Shown here piece by piece: positions 52,083 to 63,249 of a stretch of 64,000 bases of DNA (position 1 is the first letter of the stretch; each line of letters begins with the position of its first letter). The notes below the pieces were generated by a model. It was given only the letters and a program-made list of their open reading frames with translations. It did not search any database and was not told the DNA's origin. The DNA comes from Dactylorhiza incarnata (Eukaryota > Streptophyta > Magnoliopsida > Asparagales > Orchidaceae). Where the stretch lies: positions 2,790,001 to 2,854,000 of the forward strand of contig JAWHQI010000075.1 in NCBI GenBank assembly GCA_033032865.1. Direction: 5' to 3'. Position numbers and translations under genes: made by a program.

Positions 52083-54567
52083 ATGGTGCCCAAGATTGTG
52101 AAGGAGTTGCTCGAAGGCTATAAGTTGGTGAGGGATGGCTTTCTCCATGCCTCACCAGAGATTCTAGGTGTCATCCCCCTCACTTCTGAAGCTGGCCTAG
52201 ACTTCTTTCTATCTGAACCCTCTCAGATATTCAAGCATGAAGTACTAGAGTTCTATGCAAATGCTAATCAGTCATCTTCTAAGGATGGCTTATCGTCTAA
52301 AATTGGAGAGATAAGGGTGAAATTGTCCCCTAAGAGATTGGAAAAGGTACTGCACCTACCTACAGTGGAAGAAGATGAGATATCTGCATCAGACAAGGAG
52401 AAAGCCTTAATATGGTGTGATTACAGTGATTCCCAGACTTCATCTCTGAAGAAGAACTTCATCAACCAAAAAGGGATGCTGTTTTGTGACATAGTGGGAA
52501 AAGCCCTTCTGTGCAAGCCAGACTCACATGACTCAATCTCACAGCCCATGTTTGAGCTGGTTGTAAGGATCATCTTGAAGAAAAGGACTTGCTGGGGAAA
52601 TGTCCTGTACCAAAGGATAAAGAAATGTCTGCAGGCTCCTAACCTAGGAAGGATCCTCTCACTCTTCCTGCTGAAGGATTATCCAAGATAATTCTCCTCC
52701 ATCAAGGGTACTAACATCCACTACTTGAAGAGGTTAGATATTAAGACACTGGACAGGTCAACAAGGGTCCTCCCCATGAGCCAACCCTCTATGGTGGTTG
52801 AGCTAAAGGAGAAGAAGAAGAAAGTAAAGAAGAGTGAGGTAGGAGGTGCTGAGTCCTCCAAGAAGAATGATGATCCTCTAGATCACATGAAAGGTGTGGG
52901 AGGAGAAGATGTCCCCAGGACAAGTGGGGATGATGAACCCCAGGGAAGAGTTGATTCTACTTCTGATCCAACTCAGATTGATACTGATCCAACTATTCCC
53001 CCAGTTGAAGATGAACTCCTGAACTCACCTATTCTTGGTTCTCCTAGACATAATTCTCCAAATATGGATGCTCTGAGTGAGGGGGAGCATAGACCTCTCT
53101 TTGGAGATAATGGTGGGGGTGCTAGTGAGGGGGAGCACAACCCAAATGCTGAAGAGCTGCCAAGATCTGAACCTACAATGGAGAAGGCCAGAAATGAAGC
53201 AGAGGAGGTAGTGGAGAAAGAAGTGGCCCAGGTAAGGCCAGCAGATGGGCTAGACACATCTGACCTGCTGAACTCAATAAAATCCATCATTGAGGGCCAG
53301 ATGTTCTCTGTGAAAGAGTTAGTTGCTGAAAAGGTTCAAGGTGTAACTATTCAAATAAGGGAGGAGTTATATGCTACAAGAACAACATTGACTCAGGAGA
53401 TCCAAGCTAGTGAGCAAAGAATGGAATCAAGGGTGGCTGTAGTAAGGACTGAGCTGAATACCCAGATCAATGATGTCTCTACTGCTTCTGCTCATATCCT
53501 CTAGCAAATGACCAGGTGGTTTGAGATGGCCAAAGGCATTGTTGCTGCCCAGCACACTGTTCTGAAGCAAATTGCAGATCATCAAGGGGACTCCACTAAG
53601 GACATTACATATGTAAAGAATCATCTTTACAAGAATGAAAATGTATGGGAGAAAGCAGTTGCCAGGATGGCTCAAGTGGCTAACACATCTAGCAGGCATG
53701 TCATGTCCCACATTGACAAGGCAAAGGAAAACATTATGGAGGATGTAGACAACACTTTTCAAACTCTCTCCCAATCCATAATAGATCAACACTCTGAAAT
53801 AGAGAAAATGATATTTGAAGAAGGCAAAAAGGGGTGAGGAGAAGGTTGCCAAGCTAAGTGCAAAACTGAAAGGGGCTTATATAAGGTTAAATACCAACAT
53901 GGAGAATGCCCACCACCTGCTAATCACTAACCAGGAAGCAGCCAACAAGCAAGTGGTGGAAGAGGTCAATAATGCATCAAATGCAATTCAAGAAAATCTT
54001 CTAGCTATGGTAAAAAGGGTTAATGATGATCATTGGATCACAAGCTTAAAGATATTACAAGGAACAAGAATTGCCTTAAATCTTCCTATCTTGAATCCAA
54101 GCAGACCTGAAGATTTTGACTTCCAAGGTCAATCTGATCTAATTCAAGATGAGAGGGAAACAAAGAGGAGAAGGGCAGAGGGCTTTTAGACTGCTGAAGA
54201 GTATATGACCCAGAAGAGGATGGAGAGATTAGAGGATCCACTCCATGAGGATGACAATCTGGAGTTGGACACAATTGTTGTCAACACCTGGGTCAGCCAT
54301 GGTAATCCCCTCAAGGACATTGAGCATGTCTATTCATCTGCTGAATGGATCAAGCACCTAGAGAGGGAGTCTCTAAGGGAAAGGATTCTCAAAGAAAACA
54401 TGGTAAGAAGGGAAACTCCTATAAGGATTCCCACAAGATATCTTCCCAAGCCATTTCTGTACGTCAATGTGAAGGAAAAGATCAAGGCTGTTGCTGAAGC
54501 TAGGAAGAGAAAGTCTGGTGAAGGAGAAAGCTCTTCCCAGGGACCATCCAAGAAGACTCTACTTTGA
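52083..54567 (+). pseudogene. Accessory reading frame of F, plant-transposon-protein-like with long coiled coil
   Basis: One phase from ATG 52083 with stops at 52689 and 53502, a frameshift near 53820-53837, then a second phase with a stop at 54187, ending at 54567: about 825 codons in all. The first ~200 residues (IFKHEVLEFYANANQ, GEIRVKLSPKRLEKVLHLP, MFELVVRIILKKRTCWGN) resemble the plant domain called putative plant transposon protein. An acidic Pro/Ser/Glu-rich part and a long helical, coiled-coil-like part follow, and a basic tail. It lies where SIRE elements keep their extra (env-like) gene, but I see no signal peptide or membrane segment. Function unknown. Confidence 0.5.
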
Positions 54568-54950
54568 GAAGCTCCTTAAATTATTCAATGTATAAATATG
54601 ACTTGAACTGATTATAAATGTCTGTATTGAACATCTGATTGAAATGATATTTCATATTCTGAAAATCATATTGTGTTTGTTACTGTTGGTACATGTATGT
54701 TGCTCTTGAATATCTGTTTCTACCTTCAGTACTCTGTGCTAGGTTCTTAATGAACTTAAATGAAATACATCTTTATGTGTTGTCGACATTAATACCTAAT
54801 GATAATTCACATAGGTAAGAAACTGTTAATGTCAACAGAAATCTTCTCTATATTTATATGTCGTGAAATACAATAATTTTCAATATCTGTGTTATGACAT
54901 ATTCTTTGATTAAGTTTCTACTTAGCATTGGCAGGTATTTTGCCCTCTTC
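54568..54950. other. Non-coding tail of F
   Basis: AT-rich, with words such as AAATGATATTTCATATT but no gene. It separates the accessory frame from the polypurine tract. Confidence 0.6.
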
Positions 54951-54964
54951 AAATAGGGGGAAAT
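54951..54964 (+). other. Polypurine tract of F
   Basis: AAATAGGGGGAAAT directly before the 3' LTR. Confidence 0.75.
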
Positions 54965-55169
54965 TGTTGGGAATTTGCCCTCAAATTCCCTTTATTTGAA
55001 GAGGGGTCATCATGCAATGCTAAGTGTATGTTGTATTTGATAAGCCATATTTTTGTAAGATATGCAGGCACAAGTGGCTCAAGAGAAAGGGCCAATCATG
55101 CCCTTAGAGAAGGAGAAATCATCTCCCAAGAGATGAAGATTTGTCTCAGCAGAACCGCTGAGACGAAGA
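54965..55169 (+). repeat. 3' LTR of F, left segment
   Basis: Matches 47446-47649; broken by element G after GAAGA (55165-55169). Confidence 0.87.
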
Positions 55170-56218
55170 TGTTGGGTTTTTCTAGAACCATACATCAGAT
55201 GTAGGCGCAGCGGAAATAAACAGAAACAACCCAAAAATGCTTGGATCGGCCATGAATGTTGAATCAAGAAGTTAATAAAATACTAGGTAAAAATTACCTC
55301 AATGGGGTTGGATCAAATCCAACCAAGATGCTCCAAGAGTTGATCCCTGTCAGTGGCAAGAAGAGTTCTCACGTAGAATTATGTCTACGTCTCTACAGAA
55401 GTCCACACGAGCCGGGAGAACGCCAAGTCACGTCGCACGCAACTCGGAAGGAAGAAAGGCTGCACCTTGCACTTCCACGAATTGCTAGATCCGCTTCAGG
55501 AAGAACAATGCCGGCGACAATCGACGGAGAGGAGGTCGGCGGAGGCGAACGAGCGACGGAACTCCTTCCGTCTAGGGTTCGGGCGAGAGCGGAACACTTC
55601 CGTCGGCCTTTCTCTTTGTCAGTTTTTATGAACCCTAAAACGAAGTCCTATTTATACCCAAAGGATAAACAGCTTCTAGAAGAATCGCTATCCGCAGACC
55701 ACACATCAGAATAAGGGCTTCTGTTACAATTCGTCGGAATTTCACGGAAGATCATTCGTCGAGATTTCACGGGACAACCCGACGAAATCCGACGAATCAC
55801 AACAGACGGCAACAATTGCCTAGTCAAGGCTCTCTGTGATAATTCGTCGAGATTCCACGGAATGACCCGACGAATCCCGACGAATTCCGACGAATCCAGA
55901 CAGACGACAACACTTTGTCGAGTGAAGGATCTCTGTCACAGTTCGTCGAGTTTCCACGGAATGACCCGACGAATCCCGACGAATCCGACGAATCCAATCC
56001 GTGTAAACCCGACGAATTCCGACGAATCATATCCGACGAATTCAGACAGCAACATTTGCTGGACTTCCCCATTCTATATGGTGATTGGTAACCTTTACCA
56101 ACACAGTCAATCTTCCAACTTCTCCACATGCTCTTATGTGCGACCCTGCAGGCTCATATCGCGTTGGCAGTGAGATTACATGTTTGACCACTTCTAGATC
56201 ACAATGGCAACTCCAATA
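55170..56218 (-). repeat. 3' LTR of G
   Basis: Begins TGTTGGGTTTTTC. It contains a plus-strand array of CCGACGAATC/CGACGAATTC (55780-56045). An open plus-strand frame (55256-55714) is antisense to the transcript and shows no family. Confidence 0.92.
55647..55659 (-). promoter_or_regulatory. TATA box of 3' LTR of G
   Basis: Minus-strand GGTATAAATAGGA. Confidence 0.6.
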
Positions 56219-56230
56219 GTCTCCCACTTG
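56219..56230 (-). other. Polypurine tract of G
   Basis: Minus-strand CAAGTGGGAGAC at the inner end of the 3' LTR. Confidence 0.75.
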
Positions 56231-57195
56231 ATCTTGAAAGTATCAAACCAAAAACCTCACAAACAATGAGCGGCATCTAGCAATGCATCATTGCTCCCCA
56301 AGCAATAAGAGTTCATAACTCATAAGCCTTTATGACCAATGTTCCAGCGTTGTCTTTGTCCCTTTGTCCCTTACATCTGGAAAGAACTAGAGGTATGGAC
56401 CGTGTCACCCTCATAATAGCTCAATCCAAGTTTCTTGATCTAGAACGGACTTCCAGAGAATGGTGAGCTCAATATCACATATTGACTCTACCAAGCATGG
56501 CCATGCATTTCTCAGTCCAATTCCATCAAGGGGCCCATGGATGCAACTCCTGTTATATAGGAGGACAAATCCCATATCTGCTCACACCCAAACACCCAAA
56601 TGATTCGTAACGTACCCAACGACCACCCTTATCATCAACCTTCTTCAAGGAAGACTTTAGATGACATCAAAGCACGCTCTTCCTCACTCGGTGAATGCTG
56701 TGACTTCAGGTCAAAGGACCACAACACCATTGTCAAATGAGACCTACTTGTGACACTTTTAAGTAACAATCCACAAAGTAGTCTCAGGTTGGGTCTGTCC
56801 AGTACAACTTGTTCACTAACAAGTACCCATGTGATGACTTGATATCACAATATCATGACCTGTGAGAACCGGTCATCAGTCAACACACATGCTAGTCTTA
56901 ATGTATCATCATCACCCTTAGCTTCTACGATGATACCTCGACCAGGGACCTTTTAAGAATGAAGCTTCAAAATCATAGGCTCTCACATTCAAGTCTCGTA
57001 CTTGATGTCCTATGGAAGCGAACATTCTAAGGGTATTTATCACGAATTTTATTCTATCATATAGAAACAGTATATCGTAATAAAAGAACTTGCCATTAAT
57101 CGTAAAAAGAAATAATTGGTACACAATTCATCATATGAATAAATTTTGAACAGCCAACAGAATATTTATTTTACATGCAACCCACAAGACTCCCA
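56231..57195. other. 3' untranslated region of G
   Basis: About 960 bp between the RNase H stop and the polypurine tract, without a gene on either strand. Confidence 0.65.
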
Positions 57196-57660
57196 CTAGA
57201 GTTGATCATTCAGGTATCGTATACCCATTGATCTAGTATGACCATCATGCTTTCTCTGCGCGAGAGGCTTTGTCAGTGGATCTGCAATATTCTCCTCAGT
57301 CGGCACTCTGCAAATGCTCACATCTCCTCGTTCGACAATCTCACGAATAAGATGGAACCGCCGAAGTATGTGCTTGGAGCGCTGATGGGATCTAGGTTCC
57401 TTAGATTGTGCAATTGCACCATTGTTATCACAGTAGAGAACTACGGGACCAACAATGCTAGGAACTACATCTAGCTCGCCGATGAATTTCCTAATCCATA
57501 CAGCCTCCTTCGCTGCATTAGCTGCAGCGATATACTCGGCCTCAGTTGTAGAATCAGCAACTGTCTCTTGCTTGGAACTCTTCCAGCTCACAGCTCCTCC
57601 ATTCAGGAAAAACACAAACCCTGACTGAGACTTTGAATCATCCCTATCAGTTTTGGAAGC
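57196..57660 (-). CDS. pol: RNase H of G (downstream of a frameshift)
   Basis: It continues the polyprotein in a shifted phase, starting at [19 protein letters not shown]. Motifs [45 protein letters not shown] and [10 protein letters not shown] are intact. The catalytic Asp of GYTDASFQ is in the upstream frame. A single extra A in the short A run at about 57655 accounts for the break. Confidence 0.88.
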   Translation of the reverse strand, partial: ASKTDRDDSKSQSGFVFFLNGGAVSWKSSKQETVADSTTEAEYIAAANAAKEAVWIRKFIGELDVVPSIVGPVVLYCDNNGAIAQSKEPRSHQRSKHILRRFHLIREIVERGDVSICRVPTEENIADPLTKPLAQRKHDGHTRSMGIRYLNDQL

Positions 57661-60600
57661 TAGCATCCGTGTAACCACTTACAACGAGCTCTTCCTTTCC
57701 ACCATACACCAAGAATACATCCTTAGTCCTTCTCAAGTACTTCAGGATATTCTTTACGGCTATCCAGTGACATTCACCGGGATCAGACTGATACCTGTTA
57801 GTCATGCTCAAAGCAAAAGAGACATCGGGTCGAGTACATAACATTGCATACATGATTGACCCAATTGCCGAAGCATATGGAATCAACTTCATGCGGTCCT
57901 TATCTTCGCAAGATTTTGGACACTGGTCCTTAGAGAGATTCACACCATGAGACATGGGCAAAAATCCTTTCTTGGACTCAAGCATGTTGAACCGCTTCAA
58001 CACCTTGTCAATGTACGTACTCTGGGTCAAACCCAGCAACTTCTTCGATCTATCTCTATAGATCTTAATACCGAGTATGTAAGTCGCTTCACCCAAGTCC
58101 TTCATAGAAAAGCAGTTCCCTAGGTTGTTCTTAACAACTTTCAGGGTAGGTTTGTCATTCCCGATCAGCAGTATGTCATCTACATACAATATCAGGAAGA
58201 CAACAATGCTCCCACTGATTCGCTTGTAAACACACGGTTCATCCTCGTTCTTGACAAAACCAAACTCTTTGATCTTCTCATCAAAACGAAGATTCCAACT
58301 TCTAGAGGCTTGTTTCAATCCATAGATGGACTTATTCAGCTTGCATATTTTAGTGGCTTCATTTGGGGATACAAAACCCTCGGGTTGTGTCATGTACACT
58401 TCCTCAAGGAGGTTTCCATTTAGGAAAGCCGTTTTGACATCCATCTGCCAGATCTCGTAGTCATAATACGCAGCAATAGCAAGCAATATCCTAATGGACT
58501 TTACCATGGCAACAGGGGAAAAGGTCTCATCATAGTCAACACCATGAATTTGCTTGAAACCCTTAGCCACCAGTCGCCCTTTGAATGTCTGTACATTCCC
58601 ATCCATGTCGGTCTTCTTCTTGAAGACCCACTTGCACCCTATGGGTCGTACCCCTTCAGGTGGTTCCACCAAGTTCCAAACTTGGTTTATATACATGGAG
58701 TCCATTTCGGATTTCATAGCCTCAAGCCATTTGTCGGAGTCCGGTCCATACATAGCCTCTTGGTAGGTTGCTGGTTCATCATCATGATCCATAAGCAACA
58801 CATTACCTATTTGAGACACGAGAAATCCATATCTCTCAGGCTCAAATCTTGGTCTACCAGATCTACGTAGGACTTGTGTTTCGTGAGCAGGTTCTCTAGC
58901 TACAACATCTTGTAGTCCTGGCTCAGAATCCAACTCTGGTTCATTCACTATTTGTGGTTCTTGAACTTCTTCAAGTTCTACCTTTTGCGTCTTTCTTGAT
59001 AAGAACTCTTTCTCCAAGAAGACACCCGTCCTTGCGACAAACACTTTGCCCTCAGACGGTAGGTAAAAGTAATATCCCTTCGTTTCCTTAGGATATCCCA
59101 CCAGATAACACTTATCTGATTTGGGTTCCAGCTTGTCAGGCATTTGACGTCGTACGTATGCCTCACAGCCCCAAATTTTAATGAACGACATACTAGGACG
59201 CTTCCCAGTCCATATCTCATATGGTGTCTTTAGAACCGTTTTCGTCGGAGCGCGATTCAGTGACATTGCAGCAGTCTCTAAAGCAAAACCCCAAAAGGAA
59301 ACAGGCAAGTCTGCATGACTCATCATCGACCGTACCATGTCTAACAGAGTACGATTTCTCCTCTCAGACACACCATTATGCTGCGGTGTCCTAGGTGGAG
59401 TGAGCTGTGATACAATACCACACTCTTTCAGATGATCACGGAACTCATGACTCAGGTATTCGCCACCTCGATCAGATCGGAGTGCTTTAACCTTTTTACC
59501 CAATTGGTTCTCCACTTCATTCTTAAACTCTTTGAACTTTTCAAAGGTTTCGGATTTGCACTTCATAAGATACACGTATCCGTATCTACTGAAATCATCA
59601 GTAAATGTAACGAAGTAGAAATACCCACCTCTAGCCATAGAACTCATGGGTCCGCATACATCACTATGTACAACACCCAAGAGATCCTCAGCCCTCTCAG
59701 TATAACCAGTGAAAGGGGGTTTAGTCATCTTGCCTAATAAACAAGACTCACATCGCTCAAATGATTCATAATCAAATGAGTCCAATAGTCCATCTTTATG
59801 GAGCTTGGATATGCGCTTCTCGTTTATATGGCCCAAACGACAATGCCAGAGATATGTAGGATTTGAGTCATTTGTTCTTAGTCTTTTATTACTATCTACA
59901 TTATAGATCGGATGGTCCAGGTTCAAAACATAAAGACCATTAAACAATTGAGCTACAGCATAACAAACATCATTCTTAAATATAGAACAACAATTGTTCT
60001 TAATTATAAAAGAAAATCCAATCATGTCCAAACATGAAATGGATATAATGTTTCTAGTTATGGCCGGAACAAAATAACAATTATTAAGTTCTATTACAAG
60101 CCCACTGGGCAAAGAAAGACGGTAAACCCCTACGGCTACAGCAGCAACTCTTGCTCCATTGCCGACACGTAGGTCCACCTCTCCTTTACTCAGCAATCTC
60201 CTCCTTCCTAGTTCCTGCACATTTGTACAAATGTGAGAACCACATCCGGTATCCAATACCCAAGATGAAGGAGCAGAAAGGTTTATCTCTATAACGTAAA
60301 TATCCGAAGCGGAAGTCATACCTCCCTTCATTTTATGCAGACCCTCAATGTATGAAGGACAATTCCTCCTCCAATGACCAGCCTTGCCACAGTGGTGGCA
60401 TTTCCCTTCCTTCACGGTGCTCTTCTTTTTCAGTGCAGAAGATTTGGGCTCAAGATGTGACTTAGGTCCCACCTTCGTCTTCTTGAAGCCCTTGGCCTTA
60501 CCCTTGCCTTTATGTACCATCAATATGGGACTAGCAGGCTTGGCCTTCTTCATGTTTATTTCGGCAGTTCGCAACATGCCTAGGAGCTCGGGCAGTGTCT

Positions 60601-61153
60601 TGTCTATTTCATTCATGTTATAGTTCAAGACGAACTGCTCATAACTATCCGGCAACGATTGCAGGATAAGATCTGTGGCCAACTCTTGACCCAGAGGAAA
60701 ACCCAGTCTCTCCAGGTTCTCTATATACCCAATCATCTTGAGTACGTGAGTACCAACCGAGTCTCGAGCTCCCATTTTGCACTGAAATAAGGCCTTCGTG
60801 ACATCGAACCTCTCTTGACGAGCTTGCCCTTGAAACATTTTCTTTAGGTGCTCGTCAATCTCCTTGCACCCCATGTTCTCGTGTTGCTTCTGAAGCTCAG
60901 AGTTCATGGTGGCAAGCATAAGGCACTCGACGTCTAAGGCGTCATCGGTATACTTCTTATAAGCATCCTTATCAACACGGGACGAGTTCCTGGTCGGCAC
61001 CTCGGGGGCTTCTTCTTCCAAGACGTAGAGCTTTCGCTCTTGCCTGAGAACAATTCTCAGGTTCCTATACCAGTCCATATAGTTCGTCCCACTAAGCTTG
61101 TCCTTCTCAAGGATAGCTCTTAGGGACAAGGTGGAGTGTGAACCACTTGCCAT
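57647..61153 (-). CDS. gag-pol: Gag-pol of G up to RNase H (1168 residues)
   Basis: The start ATG 61153 follows a leader of about 1 kb. Gag ([20 protein letters not shown]) ends in a CCHC knuckle at ~252-265 ([14 protein letters not shown]). The protease has [11 protein letters not shown] at ~298-308. The integrase finger is at ~437-471 and the triad is Asp498, Asp561, Glu597, followed by a [15 protein letters not shown] tether. Reverse transcriptase runs from ~826 with [24 protein letters not shown] and catalytic YVDD at ~990-993. The frame ends at the start of RNase H. Apart from that one indel every catalytic residue I can check is present, so G may have been active recently. Confidence 0.93.
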   Translation of the reverse strand: MASGSHSTLSLRAILEKDKLSGTNYMDWYRNLRIVLRQERKLYVLEEEAPEVPTRNSSRVDKDAYKKYTDDALDVECLMLATMNSELQKQHENMGCKEIDEHLKKMFQGQARQERFDVTKALFQCKMGARDSVGTHVLKMIGYIENLERLGFPLGQELATDLILQSLPDSYEQFVLNYNMNEIDKTLPELLGMLRTAEINMKKAKPASPILMVHKGKGKAKGFKKTKVGPKSHLEPKSSALKKKSTVKEGKCHHCGKAGHWRRNCPSYIEGLHKMKGGMTSASDIYVIEINLSAPSSWVLDTGCGSHICTNVQELGRRRLLSKGEVDLRVGNGARVAAVAVGVYRLSLPSGLVIELNNCYFVPAITRNIISISCLDMIGFSFIIKNNCCSIFKNDVCYAVAQLFNGLYVLNLDHPIYNVDSNKRLRTNDSNPTYLWHCRLGHINEKRISKLHKDGLLDSFDYESFERCESCLLGKMTKPPFTGYTERAEDLLGVVHSDVCGPMSSMARGGYFYFVTFTDDFSRYGYVYLMKCKSETFEKFKEFKNEVENQLGKKVKALRSDRGGEYLSHEFRDHLKECGIVSQLTPPRTPQHNGVSERRNRTLLDMVRSMMSHADLPVSFWGFALETAAMSLNRAPTKTVLKTPYEIWTGKRPSMSFIKIWGCEAYVRRQMPDKLEPKSDKCYLVGYPKETKGYYFYLPSEGKVFVARTGVFLEKEFLSRKTQKVELEEVQEPQIVNEPELDSEPGLQDVVAREPAHETQVLRRSGRPRFEPERYGFLVSQIGNVLLMDHDDEPATYQEAMYGPDSDKWLEAMKSEMDSMYINQVWNLVEPPEGVRPIGCKWVFKKKTDMDGNVQTFKGRLVAKGFKQIHGVDYDETFSPVAMVKSIRILLAIAAYYDYEIWQMDVKTAFLNGNLLEEVYMTQPEGFVSPNEATKICKLNKSIYGLKQASRSWNLRFDEKIKEFGFVKNEDEPCVYKRISGSIVVFLILYVDDILLIGNDKPTLKVVKNNLGNCFSMKDLGEATYILGIKIYRDRSKKLLGLTQSTYIDKVLKRFNMLESKKGFLPMSHGVNLSKDQCPKSCEDKDRMKLIPYASAIGSIMYAMLCTRPDVSFALSMTNRYQSDPGECHWIAVKNILKYLRRTKDVFLVYGGKEELVVSGYTDASFQN

Positions 61154-62183
61154 GGAATTCTACAAGAATTCATGCAGAACCTAATTAGTACCTTAATTTC
61201 AAAATACAATTTATTTTAATTTGGACTTCAATTAAATACTCCCACTATTTTATTCAAAATGATAGCCCTCACTATCAATTCGGAGAGTCCATGCGAGCTA
61301 CTCTCTTAGTGGACAAGATCCGTATTTCACCAACACCACGAGTCCGCTTTGGCGTTCCTCTCATAATGCGGTTATTTAGGTAGGCAACGCTTGCCAATTG
61401 CATCCTCATGCAATTCTTGTATGGCTGGTGAATAACTCCTTATTCGCATCCATCATATGGAGCATGCCAACCCTATGCCTCCAGGCACTCAACCTTTGAG
61501 GTCACCTAGTTAAGTTAGACCCGATGTCGACAGTGGGATATCACAATTATCCGCTCGCACCCTTACCAAGATAGATTAATGCACCTTGCTTTGGCAAGCC
61601 CACACTTCATCGATCGAGGCAGGAAGAGTGTCATCCATCGGAAGGCATCCGAACACTTAATATTTGATGAAGGGAATTTTAAAGATAGGTTAACACTTAA
61701 CCATGATCAACATTTGATCAATGTGCACATCCACAGAAAAACAAACTTTCTAAAATCCTCATGCATCCCTTATGTGCACTACATAAGACTATCAACCTTT
61801 GATAGATGAAAGGGCTAAATCTGGACATTTAGAACTCTTCCAAATCTTCAGATTTACATGCATTGGACAAAGGCAAAGACAACTCGACTTAAAGCAGTAG
61901 ACAAGCTCGTCTCTCATTGTTGGATTCAAAATCCAAAACAGAACAAGGGTTCATTAACCACTTGAGGGACGGTTACTGCTAAGGAGACAATAATTTCTAA
62001 CAATTAGAAATTACCACGAAATCCCAAACGTTCCTGGTGGGGTTCCAAGACCCCCTTTTGAAAATCATCAACATTTGATGTTCCAGAAAGAAATCTTGAC
62101 ATTTAGAACACTTCTAAATACCTAGATTTGCACGTACTGGAATAACCAAACTTCTGAAACAAAATTCATGACCAGGAACCTCC
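61154..62183. other. 5' untranslated leader of G
   Basis: About 1 kb between the primer site and the gag start. It has short repeated words (CTAAATCTGGACATTTAGAAC-like at 61813 and 62091) and no gene. Confidence 0.65.
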
Positions 62184-62194
62184 CTCTGATACCA
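62184..62194 (-). other. Primer-binding site of G (initiator Met-tRNA)
   Basis: Minus-strand TGGTATCAGAG, one base from the 5' LTR. Confidence 0.9.
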
Positions 62195-62195
62195 C

Positions 62196-63244
62196 TGTTG
62201 GGTTTTTCTAGAACCATACATCAGATGTAGGCGCAGCGGAAATAAACAGAAACAACCCAAAAATGCTTGGATCGGCCATGAATGTTGAATCAAGAAGTTA
62301 ATAAAATACTAGGTAAAAATTACCTCAATGGGGTTGGATCAAATCCAACCAAGATGCTCCAAGAGTTGATCCCTGTCGGTGGCAAGAAGAGTTCTCACGT
62401 AGAATTATGTCTACGTCTCTACAGAAGTCCACACGAGCCGGGAGAACGCCAAGTCACGTCGCACGCAACTCGGAAGGAAGAAAGGCTGCACCTTGCACTT
62501 CCACGAATTGCTAGATCCGCTTCAGGAAGAACAATGCCGGTGACAATCGACGGAGAGGAGGTCGGCGGAGGCGAACGAGCGACGGAACTCCTTCCGTCTA
62601 GGGTTCGGGCGAGAGCGGAACACTTCCGTCGGCCTTTCTCTTTGTCAGTTTTTATGAACCCTAAAACGAAGTCCTATTTATACCCAAAGGATAAACAGCT
62701 TCTAGAAGAATCGCTATCCGCAGACCACACATCAGAATAAGGGCTTCTGTTACAATTCGTCGGAATTTCACGGAAGATCATTCGTCGAGATTTCACGGGA
62801 CAACCCGACGAAATCCGACGAATCACAACAGACGGCAACAATTGCCTAGTCAAGGCTCTCTGTGATAATTCGTTGAGATTCCACGGAATGACCCGACGAA
62901 TCCCGACGAATTCCGACGAATTCAGACAGACGACAACACTTTGTCGAGTGAAGGATCTCTGTCACAGTTCGTCGAGTTTCCACGGAATGACCCGACGAAT
63001 CCCGACGAATCCGACGAATCCAATCCGTGTAAACCCGACGAATTCCGACGAATCATATCCGACGAATTCAGACAGCAACATTTGCTGGACTTCCCCATTC
63101 TATATGGTGATTGGTAACCTTTACCAACACAGTCAATCTTCCAACTTCTCCACATGCTCTTATGTGCGACCCTGCAGGCTCATATCGCGTTGGCAGTGAG
63201 ATTACATGTTTGACCACTTCTAGATCACAATGGCAACTCCAACA
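62196..63244 (-). repeat. 5' LTR of G
   Basis: Same length as the other LTR and near-identical; ends CCAACA. Confidence 0.92.
62672..62684 (-). promoter_or_regulatory. TATA box of 5' LTR of G
   Basis: Minus-strand GGTATAAATAGGA. The CGACGAAT array begins about 75 bp upstream in the sense of G. Confidence 0.63.
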
Positions 63245-63249
63245 GAAGA

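Larger units (their letters stand above)
55170..63244 (-). mobile_element. Element G: nearly intact Ty1/copia retrotransposon
   Basis: LTRs of 1049 bp (55170-56218 and 62196-63244), TSD GAAGA exact (55165-55169, 63245-63249), a minus-strand Met-tRNA primer site and polypurine tract at the proper ends. The left LTR ends TA in place of CA. The polyprotein order gag-protease-integrase-reverse transcriptase-RNase H defines copia. One frameshift is visible. About five LTR differences by eye mean a recent insertion. The proteins are distinct from those of B and D. Confidence 0.93.

Noticed and set aside
55256..55714. 152-residue plus-strand frame in the LTR of G (also at 62282-62740)
   Set aside because: It is antisense to the LTR promoter, overlaps the TATA box, and has no recognisable domain; its duplication only reflects the LTR pair.
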